A DNA stretch of 37,911 nucleotides. It comes from Candidatus Rokubacteria bacterium CSP1-6 (GTDB lineage: Bacteria; Methylomirabilota; Methylomirabilia; Rokubacteriales; CSP1-6). The position numbers and the translations under genes are program-made. The stretch spans positions 1 through 37,911 of the forward strand of contig LDXP01000019.1 of NCBI GenBank assembly GCA_001443385.1, in the 5' to 3' direction. This document shows positions 16,071 through 23,341 of the stretch, in pieces. The notes under the pieces are model-generated. The model had not been told where the DNA came from, searched no databases, and saw nothing but the letters and a program-made list of their open reading frames with translations. Numbering within the stretch: position 1 is the first letter of the stretch; every line of letters begins with the position of its first letter.

Positions 16071-16229
16071 ATGTTTGAGTGGTACGACCTTCGAATGATC
16101 GACCTGTATCCGGAAGACGAAACCCTGGACGGCAGCCCAACAGCCCCCGCGGGAGTCATCGGAGAGCCCCGGGAAGAGATCGCGGAGGACGAGGGGGACC
16201 TCGCCCCCGAAACGATCAAGGCCGACTAG
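16071..16229 (+). CDS. Small acidic protein of unknown function
   Basis: A 52-aa frame starting MFEWYDLRMIDLYPEDE and ending APETIKAD. It has a strong ribosome site, AGGAGG, 6-8 nt before the ATG. About a third of residues are Asp or Glu, with no cysteines, no membrane segment and no signal peptide, so it is probably cytoplasmic and partly disordered. Its stop overlaps the stop of the convergent ATP-grasp gene in CTAG, as for two well-supported gene pairs in this window, which favours a real gene. I do not recognise the family. Confidence 0.55.
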   Translation: MFEWYDLRMIDLYPEDETLDGSPTAPAGVIGEPREEIAEDEGDLAPETIKAD

Positions 16230-17467
16230 CCCGACTTGGGGGTAATGACGAACTCCAGGCGGCCGTTGGCCTCCCTCAAGGCCGCCTCCACTTCCTCCGG
16301 AGTCTCCCTCCGCGCGAAGATAAACCCCAGGTAGCGCGACCCCTCGGGAAGCGGCACCACCTCCTGCCCCTGGTGGATCGTGATGGTGATTTCTTCAATC
16401 CCCGGCACCGCCTTGGCCGCCTCCTGCCCCCGGACCTCCTCCAGAATTCCCCCCCGCGGGATCGGGATCATCATGACGCCGGCCGGCCGGCGCTCACGCT
16501 CGAGGCTCTCAATCTCGATCCCCAGGGCGTGGCGGAGGATCAACTCCTCCAGGGTGAGGCCGGTGCCGAAGCGGAGCGTCCGGGAGCAGAGTCCGCCAAT
16601 CGAGCGCGCGGCGATCTCGATCACCCAGGGCCCGGCCTCGTTCACCCTGAGCTCGGCGTGGAGGGGCCCCTCCCTCAACCCGAGAGCTCTCGCCGCCCAC
16701 GCGGTGAGGTCGGCGACGGCGGTCTGGGTCTCCCCCGGCAGGCGCGAGGGCGTGACGTAGATCGTCTCCTCGAAGAACGGCCCATCCAGCGGGTCGGGCT
16801 TGTCGAAGAGCGCCAGGACGCGGAGCGCCCCTTTCACGAGCAGCCCTTCCAGCGCCACTTCGTTTCCGGGGATGAACCCTTCAACCAGGATCTCGTCGCT
16901 CCCGGAGCCCAGCGCCACGACGTCTGCGGTCTTCAAGATGGCTTCGATCCTCCTGAAGGCGGCCACAAACTCGCCCTCGCTGTCGGCCCGGATCACCCCG
17001 CGGCTCGCAGCCAGGATGGTCGGCTTCAGCACGCAGGGGTAGGGCACCGTTCGGGCGGCCCGCGCCGGGTCGTCGGCCAAGGTGAAGAGGAAGTATGGGG
17101 GCGAGGGGACGCCGGCCTTGCCGAGGGCCAGGCGCATCTGGTGCTTGTTCCGGGTCGTGGAGACGGCGGCGACCGGGTTCGACGGAAGCCCCAGCGCATT
17201 GGCGATGGCGGCGCCCACGACGGTCGTACGGTCATCGACCGGGACCACAGCGCTAAACGGGTTGAGGCGGGCAAGGGCCGCCACCTCGCAGGCGGCCTTT
17301 TCGGGATCGTTGAAGTCGAGGGTCAGGAGGTTATCGGGGAGCCGCTCGCCGAAGACGTTGGGGCGCTCGGAGGCCACCGCCAGGTCCACGTCCAGTCTGG
17401 CTGCCGCCTGGACAAAGTCCTCCGTCCGGTACGTCGTGGTGGGGACCAGGAGGAGCAGGCGCAGCAT
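16226..17467 (-). CDS. ATP-grasp domain protein (carboxylate-amine ligase type)
   Basis: A 413-aa ATP-grasp enzyme that would activate a carboxylate as acyl phosphate and join it to an amine. Parts: an N-terminal Rossmann-like pre-ATP domain (LLLLVPTTTYRTEDF, VVPVDDRTTVVGA), NKHQMRLALGKAGVPSPPYF, the central lysine motif YPCVLKPTILAASRGV, DEILVEGFIPGNEVALEG, and Mg-binding HAELRVNEAGPWVIEIAARSIGG (read as HAELRVNEAG and WVIEIAARSIGG). The C-terminus has VVPLPEGSRYLGFIFARRET, seen in carnosine-synthase-like ligases. The real substrate is unknown. It is followed by a palindromic repeat upstream and faces the small acidic gene. Confidence 0.85.
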   Translation of the reverse strand: MLRLLLLVPTTTYRTEDFVQAAARLDVDLAVASERPNVFGERLPDNLLTLDFNDPEKAACEVAALARLNPFSAVVPVDDRTTVVGAAIANALGLPSNPVAAVSTTRNKHQMRLALGKAGVPSPPYFLFTLADDPARAARTVPYPCVLKPTILAASRGVIRADSEGEFVAAFRRIEAILKTADVVALGSGSDEILVEGFIPGNEVALEGLLVKGALRVLALFDKPDPLDGPFFEETIYVTPSRLPGETQTAVADLTAWAARALGLREGPLHAELRVNEAGPWVIEIAARSIGGLCSRTLRFGTGLTLEELILRHALGIEIESLERERRPAGVMMIPIPRGGILEEVRGQEAAKAVPGIEEITITIHQGQEVVPLPEGSRYLGFIFARRETPEEVEAALREANGRLEFVITPKSG

Positions 17468-17476
17468 GACGGAAAA

Positions 17477-17532
17477 CCCCCCTCACCCGACCCTCTCCCC
17501 CCGCGGGGGGAGAGGACAAAGGTGAGGGGGGG
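17477..17532. repeat. Palindromic repeat element, copy 3
   Basis: CCCCCCTCACCC and GGTGAGGGGG outer arms with CCCTCTCCCC and GGGGAGAGG inner arms around CCGCGG. It lies between the ATP-grasp start and the nifU-like stop, both on the minus strand, and could terminate the nifU transcript. Confidence 0.8.
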
Positions 17533-17559
17533 CGCAAGGCAGGATGACGCGTGGAACCG

Positions 17560-17838
17560 CTAGCCCTTGGACGGCGAGTAGTACGGGTTGCTGCCCGACG
17601 CGTGGTCGGTGACGTCGAGGATCTCGGTCACCTCGGGGATCTCCTCCTTGATCATCCGCTCGATCCCCGCCTTCAGCGTGACGTCCGCGGCACCGCACCC
17701 CTGGCAGCCGCCGGACATCTGGATGTACACAGTGTTGTCCTTGACGTCGATCAGCTCGATGTACCCGCCGTGACCCGCCACCGCCGGGTTGATGGAGTTC
17801 TCGATCAGGGCCTGGACCCGTTCCTTGAGCTCAGCCAT
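17560..17838 (-). CDS. NifU-like Fe-S cluster scaffold (NfuA type)
   Basis: A 92-aa NifU C-terminal-domain protein. The INPAVAGHGGYIELIDV strand and the GGCQGCGAADVTLKAGIE motif (CxxC, which bridges a [4Fe-4S] cluster between two subunits) are complete. Stand-alone proteins of this size deliver clusters to apo-enzymes. ATG 17838 is chosen because it starts the conserved helix; a longer in-frame start lacks conservation. It follows the radical SAM selenoprotein on the same strand by about 55 nt (if that protein is read through its UGA), so it may supply its cluster. That pairing is inference. Confidence 0.9.
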   Translation of the reverse strand: MAELKERVQALIENSINPAVAGHGGYIELIDVKDNTVYIQMSGGCQGCGAADVTLKAGIERMIKEEIPEVTEILDVTDHASGSNPYYSPSKG

Positions 17839-17893
17839 TGTTTCCCCCCTGTGGTTTGTGTCCCTGGTTCCCCTCGGATGCTCCCGAGGAACC

Positions 17894-19354
17894 TCATAAT
17901 ACCACACCCGCCACCCCTTCGCGCATCGCCGGCTGGAGAGGGCCGAACTGGCCCTCGGTGGGCTCCGCTCAGCAGAACCACGCCTCGGTGAGCCTGGGCG
18001 GGCGCCGCCTGTCGGGCGTGAGGGCCGACCCGGGCGGGGCTGGCGCGCCGAGCGGCGCGTAGGCCAGAGCCTTCAGCCGATAGAAGGTCACCCCCGGATC
18101 CTCCTCGGCCTTGGTGGCGGCCGCCACGAGGCGGCTCGCCTCCTGCTGGAGGCGGCCCATGCGCGGGTCCGGATGGGTCCAGCGGTAGCTGAAGGAGGCC
18201 TGGTCGAGTGGGCCCAGATACGGCTTGATCGCCTCTCGCGCCAGGAGCGCCGAGGCCGGCGGAATCAGGAGCCGCAGGGAGAACTGCACGGGGTCCACGT
18301 GGTCGATCAGCCCCTCGTGCTCCACGAACTCCAGCATGTCGACGTAGTCCTCGAGGGTCGTCCACGGCGTGAACGGCACCCAGGTGGGGCGGAAGGCGAT
18401 CCCCGCGTCCCTGACGATCCCGAGGGCCCGGCCGACGTCGGCCCGCGTATGCCCCTTCTCCAGATTGGCGAGCACGGTGTCGCTGAGCGACTCCACGGCG
18501 GAGATCATGAACACGCACCCGAGCCGCCTGAACTCGGGGAACAGATCCTCCCGCTCCAGAATGTGCTCCACCTTTGCCGTGAAGTCGAAGGTGAGGGACG
18601 GGAACTCGGCGTGCATGGCCCGGACGATCGCGAGAGAGTGGCCGGGGCCGTTCAGGAAGTCGGGGTCTCCGAAGCTGATGTGGGTCGCCCCGTTCCTCAC
18701 CAGCCTGCGGATGTCCTCCAGCACGATCTCCTTCGGCACCACGAAGAAGCGCCCCCCGTACACGGGCGGGATGGGGCAGTGCAGGCACATGTGCAGGCAC
18801 CCGCGGCTGGCCTCCACGTAGCCGACACGCCTGCGCTCGCCGTCCTTCTCGAGGTGGGCGTACTTCTTGAGGCTCGGCAGCGCCCCCCGGCTCGGCAGGG
18901 CGAAGGCCAGGCGCTCCAGCACCGGCTCGGCGGGGTGACCGCGGAGGTGGACGCCCTCCACGGGGCCCCCGGCCTCCAGGTTCTCCACTAGCATCACCAG
19001 TGCCGACTCGAACTCGCCGCCGATCACCGAATCCCCGCCGTGGGCGAGGAGATACTCCGCGTTCAGCGACGCGTAGAGGCCGTAGAAACAGATGTGGCAG
19101 CGGGGGTTCACCCGGCGCGCCTCGGCGGCCACGCGCATCCCCAGGCGGAGGGCCGTGTGCATGGGGACCGAGATCCCGACGAACCCGGCGCGCGCGACCT
19201 TTCCGGCGTCGAAGTCCTCGACGGAGATATCGAGCGCATCGGGAGAATACCCCGCCTGCTCGAGAAAGCCGAGCGGCGAGGCTAGGGCCAGCGGCTGGTG
19301 GCCCAGCTCGTAGCAGGAGATCAGGAGGACGGCGCCGCGCTCCCTGAGGTTCAC
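17894..19354 (-). CDS. CUAEP-tail radical SAM selenoprotein (UGA at codon 462)
   Basis: A 486-aa protein with an N-terminal B12-binding-like domain (GFVGISVPMHTALRLGMRVA region, residues 10-135) and a radical SAM core with C186-x3-C190-x2-C193 (CLHMCLHC). The frame would end at TGA 17971-17969 right after EAWFC, but the next codons read Ala-Glu-Pro, giving Cys-Sec-Ala-Glu-Pro, then about 20 residues to TGA at 17896-17894. I recall an NCBI family named for a CUAEP/CCAEP tail. The sequence after the UGA folds into a perfect 7-bp hairpin (17956-17938). The start is GTG 19354 with no strong ribosome site; TTG three codons upstream is possible. The reaction is unknown. A NifU-like gene follows. 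Confidence 0.88.
17938..17971 (-). promoter_or_regulatory. Bacterial SECIS element of the radical SAM selenoprotein
   Basis: After the UGA (17971-17969) come 12 nt, then GAGGGCC (17956-17950), loop AGUUC and GGCCCUC (17944-17938): a perfect 7-bp stem with a 5-nt loop carrying G in the second position. The loop starts 20 nt after the UGA, the place and form expected for SelB-dependent selenocysteine insertion. Confidence 0.85.
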
Positions 19355-19376
19355 GGGGGTCAAGTATACCGCGGGA

Positions 19377-19955
19377 TCAGGGGAGAAGCGCGGCGACAGG
19401 GATACGAGCTTCCGGAGCGGCGAGCGGCGAGACGAGGTCGGTCGCGCCCAGCGACTGGACCTCGTTGTAGGCCCGGCCGAAGGGCGCTTCAGAGGACGGA
19501 GCCGGCCGTCGGTAGACCTCGAGGACCCGGTCCACGAGGTTGAGGATCCAGTAGTCGGCGAGGCCGGCGCGGGCGTAGAGGCTTCCTTTGTGCGTGCGGT
19601 CCAGGGCCAGGCTCGTCTCCGCGACCTCCACAACGAGGACCGGCCGCGAAGGGTGAGCGGCCAGGTAATCCCGCGGCCCGCCCGGCACCACGGCGACGTC
19701 CGGCTCGGGCTCCGACTCGTCATCCAGGGCCACCGGCAATTGGACCCGAACCGCCCACCCTGCGCCGAAGGCTTGTCGCAAAGCATCCTCCACGAGCTGG
19801 ATTCCTGCGGCGTGAGGCGTCTTCTGCGGCTCCCGGACAACCAGTTCGCCGGCCAGCAGCTCGAGCCGCTCATCGGGCAGGAAGATGCCCTTTTCGATCA
19901 GCCGGTCATACTCAACGCGGCTCCACCGCCGGGTTTTAATTGCTGGGACGCTCAT
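19377..19955 (-). CDS. Uma2 family endonuclease-like protein (DUF820)
   Basis: A PD-(D/E)XK-fold protein of the Uma2/DUF820 family, 192 aa from ATG 19955. It has WSRVEYDRLIEKGIF, LELLAGELVVREP, a candidate active-site acid at PEPDVAVVPG, and VLVVEVAETSLALDRTHKGSLYARAGLADYWILNL (split: VLVVEVAETSLALDR and AGLADYWILNL), where E-x-A plus the downstream Lys form the nuclease site. ATG 19955 has AAGGAG 6 nt upstream; GTG 19970 is a weaker alternative. The family is very common and its role is unknown. It ends 22 bp before the radical SAM start. Confidence 0.9.
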   Translation of the reverse strand: MSVPAIKTRRWSRVEYDRLIEKGIFLPDERLELLAGELVVREPQKTPHAAGIQLVEDALRQAFGAGWAVRVQLPVALDDESEPEPDVAVVPGGPRDYLAAHPSRPVLVVEVAETSLALDRTHKGSLYARAGLADYWILNLVDRVLEVYRRPAPSSEAPFGRAYNEVQSLGATDLVSPLAAPEARIPVAALLP

Positions 19956-20104
19956 GGAGTACTCCTTCACCCCACAAGGTACCCGGACAGGAAGCGGGGG
20001 TCAATGTCCACAGCCGGATACACCCCAGGTTTTTTCTTGACTTGTGAAGAGCACATGGAACAGAGTGGGGCAACTTATCAATCCTGCCGGGGGAGCGATA
20101 CCCG

Positions 20105-20293
20105 ATGAGCCTCGAAGAGAAGGTCCAGAACATCCCGGAGGACGAACGGCTGGCCGCCGCTGTGTACGCCCTGAATACTGTGCTCATGTCGCGGGGCATC
20201 ATCACGAGGGAAGAACTGGAAGAAGGATTCGATTCCTGGGTGCACCGCAAGGAACTACTTCGAGAAAGGGCGACCGCTTCCTCCCAAGCCTGA
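20105..20293 (+). CDS. Small hypothetical protein
   Basis: A 62-aa soluble protein starting MSLEEKVQNIPEDERLAAAVYAL. It is predicted mainly helical, with a conserved-looking ALNTVLMSRGIITREELEEGF segment of the kind that binds in helical accessory subunits such as nitrile hydratase N-termini. The similarity is weak and I do not assign a function. ATG 20105 has only a weak purine-rich site upstream. It is an isolated gene between the divergent Uma2 gene and the convergent HAD gene. Confidence 0.5.
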   Translation: MSLEEKVQNIPEDERLAAAVYALNTVLMSRGIITREELEEGFDSWVHRKELLRERATASSQA

Positions 20294-20376
20294 ATGCTCG
20301 TCCCCCGATGTTCATGCGAATGTGCCGCCTGTGATATCGGGACACATTGCCGCAGGAAAGCCAGGGGGTGAGAGTT

Positions 20377-21207
20377 CTAGCCCCTCGTCGAGGGGAACTG
20401 CCTCCGCCGCCGAATAGATACGCCCTCCTCGAGAAGCGCGTGTAGCTCCGTCAGGGATGCGACGCGGAGGTGGGGGCGGATCCCCGCCTGCGTCTTCGAG
20501 CGCGGCGGCGCCACCCAGACCGTGAACATCCCCGCCGCACGCCCTCCCCGAATATCCGACCTCAGGCTGTCCCCGACCATCGCGGCCTCTCGCGGGCGGC
20601 AGCCCAGGCGCTGGAGGGCGGTCTTGAAGATCGGCGGCTCGGGCTTGCCGATGACCAACGGCCGGACCCCCGAGGCCACCGCCACGGCTTCGGCCAGCGC
20701 CCCCGCCCCCGGATCGAATTCGCCCTTCTCGAGCGGGAGCCTGGGATCGAGATTGACCGTGACGAAGGCCGCGCCGCGGGCCACGGCCTGCGATGCGGCC
20801 TTGAGCTTGGCGTAGTCGAACGTGGGATCGTTCCCGACGGCCACCACCCGGGCCTCGCGCCAGCGGGCCGATGGGACCACGCGGTGGCCGCAGGCCGCCA
20901 GGGCGCGTGCCATCTCCCCCGCCCCCACGGCAAGCACCGCCGTCAGGCCGAAGCGCCTGGCGATCTCATCGCCCAGGAGGTCGAGCGCCGTCACGACCTC
21001 GCGCGGGCTGGCCGCCACGCCCAGGCGGTTCAGCTTGCGCGCAACGGAGCGAGGCAGCTCGCGCGAGTTGTTGGTCAGGAAGACGACGCGCTTGCCCCGC
21101 CGGCGGAGCGCCGCCAGCAGCGCTCGCGCTCCCGGAAGGAGGAGGTCGCCCGCCCAGACGCAGCCGTCGAGGTCGAGCGCGAACCCGCTGAGGTCGGCGA
21201 GCCTCAC
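20377..21207 (-). CDS. HAD-superfamily IIA phosphatase (NagD-like)
   Basis: A 276-aa HAD phosphatase with a C2-type cap. Motif I is FALDLDGCVW, motif II is VVFLTNNSRELP, the cap holds VVAVGNDPTFDYAKLKAA, the lysine motif is LVIGKPEPPIF, and motif III is MVGDSLRSDIRGG. Relatives dephosphorylate nucleotides, 2-phosphoglycolate or 4-nitrophenyl phosphate. The start is GTG 21207, which overlaps the stop of the GrdB-like selenoprotein as GTGA. A longer open frame upstream runs through that gene and is not real. Coupling suggests a role in the same pathway or in repair of its by-products. Confidence 0.88.
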   Translation of the reverse strand: MRLADLSGFALDLDGCVWAGDLLLPGARALLAALRRRGKRVVFLTNNSRELPRSVARKLNRLGVAASPREVVTALDLLGDEIARRFGLTAVLAVGAGEMARALAACGHRVVPSARWREARVVAVGNDPTFDYAKLKAASQAVARGAAFVTVNLDPRLPLEKGEFDPGAGALAEAVAVASGVRPLVIGKPEPPIFKTALQRLGCRPREAAMVGDSLRSDIRGGRAAGMFTVWVAPPRSKTQAGIRPHLRVASLTELHALLEEGVSIRRRRQFPSTRG

Positions 21208-22046
21208 GCTTGGGCGCGGCCCAGCTTCCGTTCGGCAAAGCCCTCCTGCATCGCCTCGCCGACCCCGTAGAGCTCGAACCCCGGCCCCCAGTCCTTTTCC
21301 TCCCAGCCCGCGTCGTCGGGATCCCACACATATGGCAGCGTGAGCAGCATCCCCGGCGCCCAGAGCACCTCGAACGCGCGCAGCGCGTCCAGCAGGATCC
21401 GGCGCTGGAGCCCGGGATCGTTGGCCTTCCCGGTCTGGTGGTTCAGGGGGAAGTTCACGAAGACGGCTCGGGGCGGGCGGACGGCAAAGGTGATATCCCA
21501 GGCCGAGCTCATGCTGAGGGTGGGAATCCCCGCCCGCTCGATCTCGCGCGCGATCAGTCCCACGGACTGATGGCAGACGGGTCAGACGGGCACCAGCAGC
21601 GCGGCCTCGGCCCCGGCGGCCTTGAGCTCCGCGACCATTTTGGGGGCGCGCTCCTCACGCTCCCGGCGGGCGGAGTAGACCATGACGTAGGACAACGCCG
21701 GGTCCACCAGCGCGCCGAGCGCCCCCGCGGCCTCCAGCTCGCGCAGGCGATCCAGGGGAAAGACGCAGTTGGGGTCCAGGTCCACGTCGGCATCCCGGTA
21801 GCCGTGATGATGGATGCGAAGCTCTTTGAGAGGCGTGCCCACCGGGATCGTCCGGTACGAGGTATCGTCGTCCTGGAACGGCGGCTGGGTCTTGAGGTAA
21901 AACCCGCCGGAGCTGACGAGGGCGAGCCGGCACTCCTTGATTGGCTTCAGGAGGGGGGTCCAGGGGGCCTCGGTGTTGACGGCCCACTTGTAGGGGAGGT
22001 GGCCGGCGTAGCGCTCGCGAGTTCTTGCAATGTAGGAGATCGGCAT
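21204..22046 (-). CDS. GrdB-family selenoprotein (UGA at codon 155)
   Basis: A 280-aa protein related to subunit B of glycine/sarcosine/betaine reductases (GrdB, PF07355), shorter than clostridial GrdB. The two open parts, 22046-21585 and 21581-21204, are in one frame and join at TGA 21584-21582, giving AALLVPV-Sec-PVCHQSVGLIAREIE. Sec-Pro-Val-Cys (Sec155, Cys158) is the family redox motif; AREIERAGIPTLSMSS and DPGLQRRILLDALRAFE also fit. In clostridia GrdB binds the substrate amine and passes a carboxymethyl group to GrdA. Outside Stickland organisms the function is unknown. A perfect hairpin follows the UGA. A GAGGAGG site precedes the ATG. Neighbours are a CoA-transferase (47 bp upstream) and a HAD phosphatase. 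Confidence 0.9.
21553..21584 (-). promoter_or_regulatory. Bacterial SECIS element of the GrdB-like gene
   Basis: Ten nt after the UGA (21584-21582), AUCAGUCC (21571-21564) pairs perfectly with GGACUGAU (21560-21553) around a GUG loop. This gives an 8-bp stem and a minimal loop starting with G, 18 nt beyond the UGA, consistent with bacterial SECIS rules. Confidence 0.85.
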
Positions 22047-22093
22047 CGTCTGCCTCCTCGGGAAGTAGTAGTGCGTCCCTCAGTGTAGCGGAT

Positions 22094-23341
22094 TCAGGCC
22101 GGCACCGCGACAGCCCCGGTCCGGATCAGCCGCTCGACCCTCTCAGGCGTGTAGCCGAGCAGCTCGGACAGAACGGTCCGGCTGTGCTCCCCGGGACGGT
22201 ACGGCGCCTCCCCCCGGGGACCGACCGGGCCGCTCGAGAGCCTGAACGGCGTGTTGACGATCCTGACGGCGCCGCGCGCCGGGTGCTCGACTGCGGGGAA
22301 GACGTTCCGTTCGGCCAGGTGAGGATGGGCGATCACTTCCTCCGGGGTCAGGATTGGCGCGCAGGGCACGCGCCCCGCGCGGAGCGCGGCGAGAGCCTCC
22401 TCGGCGGTCGCGAACCGGGAAATCCAGTCGTTCACGATCTTTTCGACCTCGGCCCGGTTCTGGCGGCGGGCCTCACGGGTGGCAAAGCGCGGGTCCGAGG
22501 CCAGTTCGGGCCGGCCGATCAGTGCGGTCAGGCGCGGCCAGAACTGAGCGCCGCCCACCACCTGCAGGGCGAGAAACTGGCCGCCGACCTGGCAGATCAT
22601 CAGGCCCGCGCGCGGCCCGGGCGTCCCGGGCCAGCCGTTGAGCACGCCGCCGAAGTACATGTCCTCCGTGGCGATGAGGCACTCGAGCATGGAGACGTCG
22701 ATATGGGTTCCCCGCCCGGTTCGGGACCGCTGGTAGAGCGCGGCCAGGATGGCGCCGAAGGCGTGGGTCGCGGCCAGGACGTCCGCCGTCTGGAAGTACC
22801 CGACATGGGGAGCCGCGTCCTGGTTGGCCTCCAGGTGGGTGATCCCCGCCATCGCGGCGATCGTGTGGGCGAAGGCGGGCCAGTCGCGGAGGGGGCCGGT
22901 CTGCCCGTAGCCGGAGATGGAGCAGTAGATGAGGTCCGGTCTGATCCGCGAGAGGCTTTCGTAGTCCAATCCCAGCTTCAGCATCACGCCCGGGAGGAAG
23001 TTCTCCACGACCACGTCGGAGACCCGCGCCAGGTCCTCCACGACGCCTCGGGCCAGGGGGTGGGTCAAGTCCAGCGCCAGGCTCTGCTTGCCGGCGTTGA
23101 AGCGGACGAAGTACGTGCTCTGATCGTCCCGCCCGGGCTCGAGCTGCTCGGGCGATTGGCGCATCTCGTCGCCCACGCCCGGTCGCTCCACCTTGATCAC
23201 CCGCGCTCCCAGGTCGGCCAGGAGACGGGTGCAGTACGGCCCGGCCAGGACGCGCGAGAAGTCCAGCACCGTGACCCCGGCAAGCGGCCGCGCAGTCGCA
23301 CCTTCTCCCCCGGGGGGAGAAGGTAGGGATGAGGGGTTCAT
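22094..23341 (-). CDS. CaiB/BaiF family III CoA-transferase
   Basis: A 415-aa family III CoA-transferase. It has [75 protein letters not shown] and FQTADVLAATHAFGAI, which carries the probable catalytic Asp. The first 17 or so residues ([17 protein letters not shown]) are encoded by a palindromic repeat. The ATG overlaps the stop of the upstream substrate-binding protein gene (ATGA), so the start is fixed by coupling. A 49-codon copy of this 5' end survives at 24507-24361. It is 47 bp upstream of the GrdB-like gene. Substrate is unknown. Confidence 0.9.
   Translation of the reverse strand: MNPSSLPSPPGGEGATARPLAGVTVLDFSRVLAGPYCTRLLADLGARVIKVERPGVGDEMRQSPEQLEPGRDDQSTYFVRFNAGKQSLALDLTHPLARGVVEDLARVSDVVVENFLPGVMLKLGLDYESLSRIRPDLIYCSISGYGQTGPLRDWPAFAHTIAAMAGITHLEANQDAAPHVGYFQTADVLAATHAFGAILAALYQRSRTGRGTHIDVSMLECLIATEDMYFGGVLNGWPGTPGPRAGLMICQVGGQFLALQVVGGAQFWPRLTALIGRPELASDPRFATREARRQNRAEVEKIVNDWISRFATAEEALAALRAGRVPCAPILTPEEVIAHPHLAERNVFPAVEHPARGAVRIVNTPFRLSSGPVGPRGEAPYRPGEHSRTVLSELLGYTPERVERLIRTGAVAVPA
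23300..23336. repeat. Palindromic repeat element, copy 4 (5' end of CoA-transferase)
   Basis: CCTTCTCCCCC and GGGGGAGAAGG form a perfect palindromic core at 23301-23323, followed by a GGGATGAGGGG arm. The copy encodes residues 2-14 of the CoA-transferase. Confidence 0.75.

Noticed and set aside
16079-17563. Long plus-strand open frame over the ATP-grasp gene
   Set aside because: It reads as GC-driven low-complexity sequence and is antisense to a complete ATP-grasp enzyme.
20037-20065. TTGACT as a promoter for the small gene at 20105
   Set aside because: No acceptable -10 box lies 16-18 bp downstream.
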